DNA from: WTGA01 sp965214055 | GTDB taxonomy: Bacteria > Pseudomonadota > Gammaproteobacteria > Arenicellales > Poriferihabitantaceae | NCBI GenBank assembly: GCA_965214055.1 | Contig: OZ243931.1 | Location: 2,232,001 to 2,296,000, forward strand | Reading direction: 5' to 3' | DNA: 64,000 bases | Part shown: piece after piece, positions 26,409 through 36,186 of the stretch | How positions within the stretch are numbered: the stretch's first letter is position 1 | Layout: each line of letters opens with the position of its first letter | Translations under genes and position numbers: made by a program | Notes under the pieces: model-generated | Databases searched by the model: none | Told to the model about the DNA's origin: nothing | What the model saw: the letters and a program-made list of their open reading frames with translations, nothing else

Positions 26409-28229
26409 ATGAGTTGGCAAAAGAAAGTATTGCGTGTGGACCTGAGTGCCGGAACCACTTCCATTGAGCCGCTGAATATGGAGTGGGCCAATGCCTACCT
26501 GGGTTCCAGGGGGCTGGGAACGAAGTATCTCAGTGAGGAAATGGATCCTGCAGTGGACCCCCTTGGACCGGACAATGTGCTGATTTTTGCCACCGGACCG
26601 CTGGGGGGCACCATGGCCTCCACCAGTGGTCGATATGCTGTGGTCACCAAAGGCCCCCTGACAGGGGCCATTGCCTGTTCCAATTCCGGCGGGAAATTTG
26701 GTGCAGAACTCAAATTTGCGGGGTATGATCTGCTCATCATCCGGGGCAGGTCCGAAACACCGGTCTATCTCAATATCCGTGATGACAAAGTGGAGATTCT
26801 GCCGGCGGATGAAATCTGGGGGAAAACGGTCTGGTATACCGACGAATGGTTGCACACGAAACACCAGGACCCCCAGATCAAGGTGGCGGCGATCGGGGTA
26901 TCCGGGGAAAATCATGTCCGTTTCGCCTGTGTGGTCAATGATTTGCACCGGGCAGCGGGGCGTTCCGGCGTGGGGGCGGTGATGGGCAGCAAAAACCTGA
27001 AGGCGATTGCTGCCCGGGGGACCATTGGTGTTCGGGATGATCACCCGGACGAATTCATGAAAGTGGTGAAGGAAGTGAATGCCGTATTGCATGGGAGCAG
27101 CAATCGACGGGGTCTGATGCGTTACGGAACCCATGCCATGCTGGACAGCATGCAGGAATTCGGCGGCTTGCCCACGGAAAATTTTCGCAAGGTTAAGTTT
27201 GACGGTGCCGAGAAAATCAATCATAAATCAGTCACCATACGACATCGAAACGGGCATACCAACCTGATTCGAAATGCGGCCTGCTTTGGCTGCACCATCG
27301 GCTGCGGGCGGATTTCAAAGATCGACCCCGGGCATTTCAGTGTTCGGGACCGTCCGGAATACCATGTGGCTTCGGGGGGGCTGGAATATGAAACAGCCTT
27401 CGCCTTTGGACCGGTGGTGGGGGTCGACGACCTGGACGCACTGACTTTTGCCGGGTTCATGATGAATGAACATGGAATGGATCCCATCTCTTTTGGCGTC
27501 ACCCTGGCGGCCGCAATGGAGCTGTATGAAATGGGGGTGATCACCTCCCGGCAGACGGATGGAATAGATCTTCGTTTTGGCAGCGCTGAAGCGCTGGTGG
27601 TGATGTCGGAAAAGACGGGGAAATATGAAGGATTCGGGAAGGAGCTCGGATTGGGTTCGAAATTGCTGTGCGAGAAATATGGCCATCCGGAGTTGGCCAT
27701 GGTGGCCAAGGGGCAGGAATTTGCGGGCTATGACGGACGCGCCATGCAGGGCATGGGTCTGGGGTATGCCACCAGCAATCGCGGTGCATGCCATCTGCGT
27801 CACGATACATTTACGGAAGATTATGAAGACCCGGGTACCCGGGGCAAGGCCGAAGCCTGTGCAGTCACCCAGAATTTTGTTTCCATGGTGGATTCATCCG
27901 GGCTTTGCCTGTTCACCACCGGGACCTGGGGATACGAGGATTTTGCAAGGATGATCAATGCGGATTTGCCCGGTGAGTGGGATGTGGAAAGGCTTCGCCT
28001 GACCGGCGAACGGATCTGGAACCTGGAAAAGCTGTTTAACCTGAAGGCCGGCTTGGGCAAAAAAGACGATACCCTGCCGCCCCGAATGCTTGCAGACCCT
28101 GCGCCAGAGGGATTTAACAAGGGCGGTGTAGCGGAAATCGGAGTGATGCTGCCGGAATATTACCGATTCCGCGGCTGGTCAGAAGAAGGCGTGCCGAGCA
28201 GGGAAAAACTGTCTGAACTGGGCATTTAG
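26409..28229 (+). CDS. tungsten-dependent aldehyde:ferredoxin oxidoreductase family protein
   Basis: 606 residues with a GGAGAA ribosome site. The [4Fe-4S] ligands are Cys292, Cys295, Cys299 (C-x2-C-x3-C) and Cys500; the pterin-contact segments around KFGAELKFAGYD and HRAAGRSGVGAVMGSKNLKA are those of the AOR/WOR family. It should carry a tungstopterin cofactor and oxidise aldehydes to acids with a low-potential acceptor, or run in reverse. No small ferredoxin-like or flavin subunit is adjacent, unlike multi-subunit bacterial AORs. The only linked gene on the same strand is the SLC13 permease. Physiological substrate unknown. Confidence 0.9.
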   Translation: MSWQKKVLRVDLSAGTTSIEPLNMEWANAYLGSRGLGTKYLSEEMDPAVDPLGPDNVLIFATGPLGGTMASTSGRYAVVTKGPLTGAIACSNSGGKFGAELKFAGYDLLIIRGRSETPVYLNIRDDKVEILPADEIWGKTVWYTDEWLHTKHQDPQIKVAAIGVSGENHVRFACVVNDLHRAAGRSGVGAVMGSKNLKAIAARGTIGVRDDHPDEFMKVVKEVNAVLHGSSNRRGLMRYGTHAMLDSMQEFGGLPTENFRKVKFDGAEKINHKSVTIRHRNGHTNLIRNAACFGCTIGCGRISKIDPGHFSVRDRPEYHVASGGLEYETAFAFGPVVGVDDLDALTFAGFMMNEHGMDPISFGVTLAAAMELYEMGVITSRQTDGIDLRFGSAEALVVMSEKTGKYEGFGKELGLGSKLLCEKYGHPELAMVAKGQEFAGYDGRAMQGMGLGYATSNRGACHLRHDTFTEDYEDPGTRGKAEACAVTQNFVSMVDSSGLCLFTTGTWGYEDFARMINADLPGEWDVERLRLTGERIWNLEKLFNLKAGLGKKDDTLPPRMLADPAPEGFNKGGVAEIGVMLPEYYRFRGWSEEGVPSREKLSELGI

Positions 28230-28295
28230 GGCAGCCCGTATGGTTGTCCGCTGTGCCGGGCCTTTCTCCATGGAGAAACCGGCACAGCGACCTGT

Positions 28296-30137
28296 TCACG
28301 AATGCTTGATCCGGGCAATGGTTTCATTCAGTTCAGAGATCACCTTGTCCTTGTCGGCATGAGAGTCGATGTTGATGGATAACCGCAGTCTTTTGTTGTT
28401 CACAGTATAATTCTGGTAGTCCCGGGCCCCGGCTACAAAGTCAATGACCTCGTAGGTTCTGACCGGGTACGCGATGCCCTTTACCGTGATCTCTCCCCGC
28501 AATTTACAAAGAATACGGTCCTTGATCAGGCCGTATGTTTCGTGGGAAATGAGGATTGAGTCGACATTGGCATGCGATTCGAGCCTGCTGGCCAGATTCA
28601 CTGTTCCCCCCACAATCGTATAATCCAGGCGCTCTTCAGAACCGAAGTTGCCAATCGTGCAATAACCGGAATGCACTCCAATTCTGATTCGAAGAGGAGT
28701 GGTAATGCCCTTGGACATCCATAATCCCTGAAGATGGTTCATGGCTTCGCGCATTTCAATGGCCATGGCAATGCAATGGTAGGCATCCTCTTTTTCGCCC
28801 TTTGTTTCCGGGTCGCCAAAAAAGATCATGATGGCATCGCCAATATACTTGTCAATGGTTCCCCCGTGTCTAATCGCGATACGGGACATTTCATTGAGGT
28901 ATTCGTTTAATAAATCAGACAGTGATTCAGACTGCATACTGTCTGTTATGGATGAGAAATTCTCAATATCCGAGAAAAAAACGGTTAATTTTTTACGGTA
29001 GGTTTCCAGCTTGACATCTTTTTTTCCCGAGAAAATGGACTGATAGAGTTGCGGTGACAGGTACTTTGCGAGTTTGTTCGCCAGGGTATGGAGTTCCTTG
29101 TTTTTCTCTTCTGTCTTGAGATTTGCCAGTCGAACTTCTTCCAGCGCATTTTCAATTTTTCTCGAAACAAAGACCGCAATCAGTACAAACAGAATAGAGA
29201 CAATCACCACGATGGAACCAATCACCAATCTTATTTTATCGATGGCCTGGAAGAAATCGGACTTCGGGATTGAGTAATAGATGACCGAATGATCCGACTC
29301 GCTTTTCAGGAAATAGAGAAAATGTTCCAGTGAGATGGAGTCCGGTTGTGCATGGGGGTTGTCAAAAACCGGGTGGTAGATATAGCTGACAAACCCTTCA
29401 CTGGCTGTGTCGACGATCTCCCTGTCTTCGGGTGAAAAAATGGCTATCTCAAAGATATTCTTTTTGGCCACCATATCATTGTTGGTATGGGCGAGAAACA
29501 GTCCATTTTTCGAGGTAATGAAGGGATAGGCGCCTTCGGATACTTTCAGTGTCTTGATGAGGTTGATAATTTCCTGGAAATCGATCACCCCGGATACCAC
29601 GCCAAGAGGCTTTCCATCCTTGTCCAGTATCGGGTGGCCCAGGATCACAATGGGTTTCTTGGTTGTCCGGGCGATAATAATCTCGGAAATAACTCCTTTC
29701 CCTGTTTTCATCGCTTCACTGAAATAGGTGCGATCATGCAGGTTCTGGAGATACTTGATCTTGATGGATTTGTCCCGATAGGATTTATAGATCTGGTTTC
29801 CATTGCTATCCACAATCTGGTAGGACGCAAACAATGGGGTGATACTCAATGACCTGTCGAGCAGGGCTTCAATGTCATTTCTCAGGGTGTCTGAAGGGAA
29901 TGGAGTGAGATTGGACTTGATGGCATCCAGCTCACTGACGCCTCGAAGGATAAATATGGCGCGCTGATACAGTTGCTGGAGTTCATGGTCGATTTTTTTG
30001 ACAATCGTCCGTGCTTCGGCCCGGGTCTGTTTCTTGATTTCATTGGATGAAAAGTTAAACTGAAACAGGGAGACGAAAATCAGGGGGACGATGGCCAGAC
30101 CAACCAGGGAGATTATCAGTTTAATGCGAAATGTCAT
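28296..30137 (-). CDS. Cache-domain class III adenylate/guanylate cyclase
   Basis: 613 residues. Membrane segment near the N terminus (about 5-27), a large periplasmic double-Cache sensor (about 30-285), a second membrane helix (about 290-315), a short coiled-coil linker and a C-terminal class III nucleotide cyclase domain. The metal-binding Asp residues are in FFSDIENFS and DKYIGDAIMIFFGDP. The protein should make cAMP or cGMP in response to a small periplasmic ligand. There is no obvious HAMP domain. Convergent with the AOR gene and divergent from the sensor-MFS gene across a 1-kb gap. Confidence 0.85.
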   Translation of the reverse strand: MTFRIKLIISLVGLAIVPLIFVSLFQFNFSSNEIKKQTRAEARTIVKKIDHELQQLYQRAIFILRGVSELDAIKSNLTPFPSDTLRNDIEALLDRSLSITPLFASYQIVDSNGNQIYKSYRDKSIKIKYLQNLHDRTYFSEAMKTGKGVISEIIIARTTKKPIVILGHPILDKDGKPLGVVSGVIDFQEIINLIKTLKVSEGAYPFITSKNGLFLAHTNNDMVAKKNIFEIAIFSPEDREIVDTASEGFVSYIYHPVFDNPHAQPDSISLEHFLYFLKSESDHSVIYYSIPKSDFFQAIDKIRLVIGSIVVIVSILFVLIAVFVSRKIENALEEVRLANLKTEEKNKELHTLANKLAKYLSPQLYQSIFSGKKDVKLETYRKKLTVFFSDIENFSSITDSMQSESLSDLLNEYLNEMSRIAIRHGGTIDKYIGDAIMIFFGDPETKGEKEDAYHCIAMAIEMREAMNHLQGLWMSKGITTPLRIRIGVHSGYCTIGNFGSEERLDYTIVGGTVNLASRLESHANVDSILISHETYGLIKDRILCKLRGEITVKGIAYPVRTYEVIDFVAGARDYQNYTVNNKRLRLSINIDSHADKDKVISELNETIARIKHS

Positions 30138-31209
30138 AATATTGTCGGTGACTGTTGTCTGTACTCACGGAACGCTCCATCCTCTCACGAGGTCTTGTCC
30201 ATCATTCCCGATTACAACGAGTATAAGACATAAGGCCAATCAATGAAAACGCGCCACCCAATTACCTAATTATATCAACGCAAAGTCGGAATGTCCTCTT
30301 TCAGCAATTTTACAATGCCCCCATTTTCATTGGGGAAGACCCATGACATTAAGGAAACCATCACATTGAGTATTCGGGAGTGGGTCGGGTTTTATCCAGT
30401 CTCCATGGATGCTCACAACGACAGAAGGGTTTCGGTTGGATTTGCGTTGCGCAGTCGTACCGGGTGCGGGAACAATTCAAATACCGGACAGTTCCCTGGT
30501 TTTGAAGAGGATGTGTTCCTGTGCAGGGGCTGGTGACTGCTGTTCGGAAAGTTCCACTATCCGGCCAGCTGCGGATGCCCCGTTTCAGGACGGTCCGGCA
30601 TCGCCGGTCCCATCAAGGGGATGGACCCGGGTCCGGCCGTTACCTGATTCAGATTATCATTTAACATAATTTCATTGATATCTGAAGTGCATCTGGATAG
30701 AATCAAACTCTGCAAATACAATTCAAGTGTGTAGTTGGCACTCAAGTTCAAATGCCCATCCATGATTTCCTTCCACGCAGTACCCCCGGTCCAGTGCCAG
30801 CTTGTACATATCCCGGCCTGTACATGTGGTTGACCGTCCATTGACTTCGATGCTTTACCAGGAGCGGGAAACGATATTCCAGTGATGGCTGCAGGGTTCT
30901 GCAGGACAAGCCCGCCGCAAAGGGGCCGGTTTGGTATTGGGTCCTCCTGTCGATGGACCGGCTTGAGTACCGATTTGAGCATCTGGAATCCATGAGTGTT
31001 GTGGTGGAGTCGCGATGCACGGTTGAGTGCGTTCATTTTCCTGAACCAGATATCTGGATGGTGATGCCTTGTTGAGTAAAAAAGAAAAGAGTGAGGATGT
31101 TAATGGCCCGTATCCGGTCAGATTTTATGGTGTTCCCGAAGCCAGATCATGCAGCATGATGTCCAGACAGTCCCCCAGCATCTTTGAAAACCAGGTAAAG
31201 GCCAGGTAG
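30138..31209. other. 1.07-kb region without a supported gene
   Basis: Between the divergent cyclase and sensor-MFS genes. Open frames exist (minus 30557-31036; plus 30291-30536), but their translations show no domain, signal or natural composition. The stretch must contain promoters for both flanking genes. I see no tRNA, repeat or strong hairpin in it; decayed sequence is possible. Confidence 0.35.
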
Positions 31210-33894
31210 ATGATCCATGTAAAATTCCAGAATCGACTGATCAATAAACTTGGGTTTGCGCTTGCTGTGGTCCTGATCTTTTCCGTCGCCCTGAGTTCAT
31301 TTTTAAACTACGCCACCTTCCACAAAAACTACCGCCAGCTACTCCAGGACCGTGTGCAAATCGTGCTCGACGATACCCGGTTTGCGGTGGAATATGGTTT
31401 GGGACTGGGGCTGAAGCTGAATGAGCAGACTCAAATCGGGGCTTTGCTGACCAAGGCTCTGGGGTCGGATGAGCTTATCAATGCGGTAATTGTTGTAAAC
31501 AACCAGTCTGAAGTGCTATTTGAGCAGGGGAATACGGAGTTGGCGAGAGAAGGTCTGCTTCAGTGGCAGCAGGCTCCGGTGTTGGGAGAAGTGGTTGAAC
31601 TGGATGATCAGCTGGTATTCAGCATGGCGTTGACAAACAGTTTTGACCAGACCGAAGGGCGCCTGATTCTTTTTTATGACCAATCGGAACACAGTGCTTT
31701 CGAGCGGAGTTTGATCGAAAGGCTGGGCCAGTATGCCGGAATCGTCGTTGGCGTGGCAATTTTGGTGGGTCTGCTGATTATTCATCTCATTTTGCGTCCG
31801 ACCCTGCGCAGTCTTTCTCGGATGCTGACCTCGCTTTCCCAACTCCAGGATGGTCAGAACTCAAGGCTGACGGACAAAACAGCCACCACCCAAACGGAAC
31901 AACAGGTGGTGGCCCTGCAAAAGCTGTATCAGGGGGAATCCATCCCGGAGCAGGAGAAGGTGGCGGATGCAAAGGCCAAGGGGAACTGGCTGATTCTGGG
32001 GACCACGATTACGTTGATTATTGTCGCGACAGTAGTAAGTGCCTGGTTGCAGCTGGGTATTTTCAAGCAGGAACTACGGCCGCAGGAACAGAAAAAGGCA
32101 TTGGAGATTTCGAGCCAGATTGCTGAAAATATCGATTATCTTCTGGAGATAGGAGTGCCGTTTGATCGCATTCGGGGGATGGAACAGGAGTTTCAGGCGC
32201 TACAGTCCACCCAGCCCGATTTGCAGCTGATCGCACTTCAAATGAGTGATGGCCAGTTACGGTACCAAAGCGGCGACATTACTTCGTCCGAACCGTTGGA
32301 GGAGCAATTCAATCTGTATCGATACCCCATTCTCTACCAGGGTGAGGGGCTTGCGGATGTGGTGATTGGCATCGATCCGCTGGCCATGGAAGAAAGCCTG
32401 AAGGAAATATCCCTGGATATTCTGGCGGTGATCGCGGTGGCCGGGCTTTTGGCGGGAGAGCTGATCCTGTTTATCGTCAGTTATACCATTACCACGCCGA
32501 TGATATCCCTGCAACGGATCATCCAAAGAGCGACCCGTGGTGACTTCAGCCAGGTCATGGATATCAGTTTTAAAGATGAAGTGGGTATGCTCGGTCAGAA
32601 ATTGAACCAGTTAATGGCCAACCTTCGAAACCGGGTCACCGGAGCAGGGGACAAAACCGACAAAACCAGAGTGCTGAAAAGCAGTAGCCTGAATTTCGTT
32701 CGCCCCCCCCTGTTTCTGCTGGTGTTTTCCGAGTCCATGTCCCTGTCGTTTTTTCCGATTTACGTGGAATCGATGTATGAACCCATCGCCGGACTCAGCA
32801 AATCCATGGTTATCAGCCTGCCGATTTCCGCTTTTATGGCTGTCTGGGCCCTGTCGTTGCCGCTCGCGGGCCAATGGTCAGACAATGTAGGCCGGCGAAA
32901 GGCATTTATCATCGGGGCTCTGCTTACCGCAGTCGGTTTGGTCGCGAGTGGTATGGTGGACAATTTCTATCACTTGCTGGTGGTCCGCTGTTTTACCGCC
33001 ATTGGTTATGCCATCGTTTTTATCACTGCCCAGGGCCTGGTTACGGATAATACGGATTCATCCAACCGCACCAAGGGAATGGCCACCTTTTTATCCGGGT
33101 TTTTCTCCGGGTTGTTGTGTGGAGCGGCCATTGGAGGAATTTTATCTGACCGCATCGGCTTTGATGCCACGTTTTATTTGTCGGCAGCCATGTCCCTCGC
33201 TTCCGCGTTATTTGTTGCACAGTTCTTCACGAACAAGGAAAAATCCGATAAACCACCGACAAAACTGGCATGGCGGGATTTCACGATACTCATGAAAAAC
33301 CGGTATTTCATCGCCATCACCCTGTTTTCCGCCATTCCCGCAAAAATCACCTTGACCGGTTTCTTGTATTACGCCGTGCCTTTATACATGCAACTGAACC
33401 TGGCCGAATCGCAATCCTCCACGGGTCGCATTTTGATGGCCTATGGTTTGGCGATCATTCTTGTCACCCCCTTGAGCGCCCGGATCGTGGATCATTATAA
33501 TCAAAAGAAACTGTTCATCTGTCTGGGAGGCCTGGTCGCTGGCGTTGCCCTCGCCGCCCTGTACATGATTCCAAGCATACACGGGGTATTGCTCGCAATC
33601 ATGCTGATTGGAATTGGGCATGCCATCGGGGTAGCGCCTCAAATTTCGTTGCTGACTGAACTGATGCAGCATGATGCCCGGTTGTCCATGGGTAAGGTGA
33701 TCGGTATTTACCGCATGGTAGAGCGTGTGGGGAATTTTGCAGGACCGATACTGGCGGCGGTGTTGATTGCGGCGCTGGGTTTCAATATGGCATTTTTGTG
33801 GTTTGCAGGATTTTTGTTTATCAATGCGGTAATCATGTTGACCTTCCTGACCGTTATGTCTCTTTTGCCCAAAAAAGCAGTGGAGACCACATGA
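31210..33894 (+). CDS. fusion of membrane sensor (two periplasmic modules, HAMP) and MFS transporter
   Basis: 894 residues. Predicted order: membrane helix about 14-33, extracytoplasmic segment, helix about 175-195, linker, helix about 257-279, second extracytoplasmic segment, helix about 401-424, HAMP-like linker about 425-475, then a 12-helix major facilitator domain (about 496-890) with the loop 2-3 motif GQWSDNVGRRKA. HAMP linkers normally pass a signal to kinase, cyclase or chemotaxis domains; here the output seems to be a transporter. The stop overlaps the start of the following binding-protein gene (ATGA). Function could be ligand-gated transport, or an efflux pump tuned by a periplasmic signal. 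Transport substrate unknown. Confidence 0.8.
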   Translation: MIHVKFQNRLINKLGFALAVVLIFSVALSSFLNYATFHKNYRQLLQDRVQIVLDDTRFAVEYGLGLGLKLNEQTQIGALLTKALGSDELINAVIVVNNQSEVLFEQGNTELAREGLLQWQQAPVLGEVVELDDQLVFSMALTNSFDQTEGRLILFYDQSEHSAFERSLIERLGQYAGIVVGVAILVGLLIIHLILRPTLRSLSRMLTSLSQLQDGQNSRLTDKTATTQTEQQVVALQKLYQGESIPEQEKVADAKAKGNWLILGTTITLIIVATVVSAWLQLGIFKQELRPQEQKKALEISSQIAENIDYLLEIGVPFDRIRGMEQEFQALQSTQPDLQLIALQMSDGQLRYQSGDITSSEPLEEQFNLYRYPILYQGEGLADVVIGIDPLAMEESLKEISLDILAVIAVAGLLAGELILFIVSYTITTPMISLQRIIQRATRGDFSQVMDISFKDEVGMLGQKLNQLMANLRNRVTGAGDKTDKTRVLKSSSLNFVRPPLFLLVFSESMSLSFFPIYVESMYEPIAGLSKSMVISLPISAFMAVWALSLPLAGQWSDNVGRRKAFIIGALLTAVGLVASGMVDNFYHLLVVRCFTAIGYAIVFITAQGLVTDNTDSSNRTKGMATFLSGFFSGLLCGAAIGGILSDRIGFDATFYLSAAMSLASALFVAQFFTNKEKSDKPPTKLAWRDFTILMKNRYFIAITLFSAIPAKITLTGFLYYAVPLYMQLNLAESQSSTGRILMAYGLAIILVTPLSARIVDHYNQKKLFICLGGLVAGVALAALYMIPSIHGVLLAIMLIGIGHAIGVAPQISLLTELMQHDARLSMGKVIGIYRMVERVGNFAGPILAAVLIAALGFNMAFLWFAGFLFINAVIMLTFLTVMSLLPKKAVETT

Positions 33895-34874
33895 TGGGCA
33901 GGTTGGTCATAGGGTTGCTGTTGCTGGTTTCCACGGTCAGTTTTGCGGACCAGAAAACGGTGTTCATGGTTTTGTGGCGGGGTGAAACCGATGCGGAACA
34001 GGGTTTTATGGATTACCTGCAGTCGCAAAATGATCTGGATATCCAGTTCATGATCGCCAATGCCAACAAGGACAAGACCGGGGTACCGGGCTTTGTTGAG
34101 CAGATCAGACAGCAGCAGCCTGATTTGGTTTACACGTTTGGGACCACCGTGTCGCTTGCCGTGGCGGGTTCACAGGCCGCGGGCGACAACCTGGGGGATA
34201 TTCCATTGGTATTCAATATTGTTTCGGACCCAATCGGTGCCGGCCTGGTTACCCAGTTCGAGGAACATCACCGCAATTTGACAGGGACCTCTCACCTGGT
34301 ACCGTTGACAACACAGCTCAATGCCATCGCCGACTTGGGCGAATTTTCGCATATTGCCGTTTTTTTTAACCAGGAAGAAAAAAACTCGCAATTGCAGGTG
34401 AGCAAGCTTCAATCGACCCTGGATGAGTCAGAGCAATTCAAACTGACCCAGTTTGCCATCGACAGCAGCCAGCCCCTGTTGCCGCAATTGATCTCACATG
34501 TCGATGAGGCGATGAAAGCCGGGGTGGATATTTTCTATTTGCCCTCGGATTCCTACATGATTTCGAATGGGGAGTTGCTGGCGGAACTTGCCAGGGAAAG
34601 GAGGATACCGGTTTTTTCGGCTACAGAAGGCCCAGTGAAATCCGGTCACGCCCTGGTCGGTTTGGTCAGCAAATACTATCTGGTCGGGAAATTTGCGGGA
34701 TTCAAGGCGGCACAGATCCTCCGGGGCACACCAGCCAGAGATATTCCCATTGAAACACTCAAACGGTTCAATTTCATGGTGAATATGGATGTCGCCAAAG
34801 CCGTCGATTTTTACCCCCCTGCCACCGTTTTACGCAATTCCGTCATCTACCCCCAGGCGGCTGCGGTTCAGTGA
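33891..34874 (+). CDS. ABC transporter substrate-binding protein (PF04392 / TrpX-like)
   Basis: 327 residues from ATG 33891, overlapping the sensor-MFS stop. A signal peptide (hydrophobic LVIGLLLLVSTVSFA, cleavage after about residue 20) precedes the two-lobe PF04392 domain, with PDLVYTFGTTVSLAV and DIPLVFNIVSDPIGAGLV. Such proteins bind amino acids or related small ligands, usually for an ABC importer; no permease or ATPase gene of that system is in the window. Coupling to the sensor-MFS gene suggests it presents a ligand to that protein's periplasmic modules. Confidence 0.85.
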   Translation: MMGRLVIGLLLLVSTVSFADQKTVFMVLWRGETDAEQGFMDYLQSQNDLDIQFMIANANKDKTGVPGFVEQIRQQQPDLVYTFGTTVSLAVAGSQAAGDNLGDIPLVFNIVSDPIGAGLVTQFEEHHRNLTGTSHLVPLTTQLNAIADLGEFSHIAVFFNQEEKNSQLQVSKLQSTLDESEQFKLTQFAIDSSQPLLPQLISHVDEAMKAGVDIFYLPSDSYMISNGELLAELARERRIPVFSATEGPVKSGHALVGLVSKYYLVGKFAGFKAAQILRGTPARDIPIETLKRFNFMVNMDVAKAVDFYPPATVLRNSVIYPQAAAVQ

Positions 34875-34985
34875 TGCCGATTGATGCGAAGGACAAGTCT
34901 ATAAACGCTGAATGAGGGGAAAATGAAATTTGTAAAAAAAGAAATCCCCGGGTATGTTGCATAACTCATTGTGATCTACCTTGAA

Positions 34986-35087
34986 ATGATTGCATTGCTG
35001 GAGGACGTTGAAGACCGAACTGCCGTTGATCGAGCATTGGTAGACTATCCGGTATATTCAAAAGTCCAGATAGTCAGAGCAGGGTGA
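34986..35087 (+). pseudogene. possible antitoxin-like remnant
   Basis: A 33-codon frame with LLEDVEDRTAVDRAL resembles the C-terminal part of Phd/YefM-type antitoxins. It lacks an N-terminal DNA-binding domain and no toxin gene follows. Short and weakly supported. The rest of 34875-35252 shows nothing recognisable. Confidence 0.25.
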
Positions 35088-35252
35088 GAATAACCGTTGT
35101 TGAGCGGAGTCATTTTGCTCCAAACTAAACTCCCTCCCCACCAAAGTCGCCAACCGTAACTTCATCCCACGGATTTTGGTGGTTCCCGTGTCTCGACGGT
35201 AGCGCCGATCACGCTGCCACAGTCTTCGAAGACGAAGCGGCAGAAGTTCCGT

Positions 35253-36173
35253 TCAATCGATGCCCCAGTCAAGCATCTTCTCGTAGCACCACGATGACGT
35301 TCTGCCATCCGGATACATCGTTGGAATTTCGGCCTGGTATCTTGATTTCCGGCCTGTCGGATCTTCTTCGGCAAAGACCGCGACCACGCGGGCTTCGACA
35401 GAACGTCGCCTTGGCGCATCCTCCCGTGTCGTCGGATCGTTGAAGGCGGTGTGAAAGGTGACCCGGGAGGCCAGGTCCTCGATGCGGGAATCGTATTGCC
35501 TGAAGATTATCGCCTCGTCCGGCTTCATCCGTGGAAAGTAATGCCAGTTCTGGGTCATGTCATGAACAAGGCGGTAAAATACCATGCGGGTGCTCGGTTC
35601 AGTCATGCGCCATCCATCGGAACTGACCATGTCATCGGCCGAGATAGTCGAATGGTCGCACAAGGCAAGGGGTTTTGACTCGATTGCCTGCAGGGGGTCT
35701 GTGCTGCGCCAGACATTGTAGACGCCGAAGTGATGGCCATCAGGTATGTCGAGCACATCCTCGACATAGGGAGTCAGGTCCGCGTGGGGCGTCTCCGCAT
35801 AGGTTCCGGCGCCGTTGGACGAAATGGGTGCACCTGTGCGAAATTCGTGCTGCATGGTCCGTGCACAAAGGCATCCGGTTGCCGCCATGACCAGCTCCGC
35901 GCACTGGGCGTAGAACCGGGAAACGATATCATCATGATTGCCGAAATCGATATCGATCGGCGCATGCACAAGCTCGAACCCCATGCGTCTGATGGTGGCG
36001 GCCGGTTCGAGGGCGCGCGCATCGTGAACACGGATCGGCTTGACAACGAGCATTTCCGAATGACTGGCCCCGTCACCGTGGCATGGAAGCCGGAACCCCC
36101 GGTATCTCGAATTCACGAAGGCACTTTCCGAAACAACAAACGGCGTATCGGAAAACAATGGCAGAGTTCCCAT
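35253..36173 (-). CDS. CmcJ/NvfI-like Fe(II)/2-oxoglutarate oxygenase-type protein
   Basis: 306 residues from ATG 36173 with GAGAGGG upstream, 13 bases after the exporter gene. The pattern ETPHADLTPYVED (H-x-D), YNVWRSTDPLQ, PLALCD and WHYFPRM-PDE, then HTAF-DP with a downstream Arg, matches the CmcJ/NvfI/gibberellin-desaturase-like family of non-haem iron enzymes found in natural product pathways. As the last gene of the RiPP operon it may hydroxylate or desaturate the peptide, or modify the product after export. No experimental role is inferred beyond the location. Confidence 0.7.
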   Translation of the reverse strand: MGTLPLFSDTPFVVSESAFVNSRYRGFRLPCHGDGASHSEMLVVKPIRVHDARALEPAATIRRMGFELVHAPIDIDFGNHDDIVSRFYAQCAELVMAATGCLCARTMQHEFRTGAPISSNGAGTYAETPHADLTPYVEDVLDIPDGHHFGVYNVWRSTDPLQAIESKPLALCDHSTISADDMVSSDGWRMTEPSTRMVFYRLVHDMTQNWHYFPRMKPDEAIIFRQYDSRIEDLASRVTFHTAFNDPTTREDAPRRRSVEARVVAVFAEEDPTGRKSRYQAEIPTMYPDGRTSSWCYEKMLDWGID

Positions 36174-36186
36174 GGCGCGGACCCTC

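Noticed and set aside
26391..27224. 277-codon open frame on the minus strand
   Set aside because: Antisense to the AOR gene; no family resemblance.
30557..31036. 159-codon open frame in the 1-kb gap
   Set aside because: No domain or signal, odd composition and no ribosome site.
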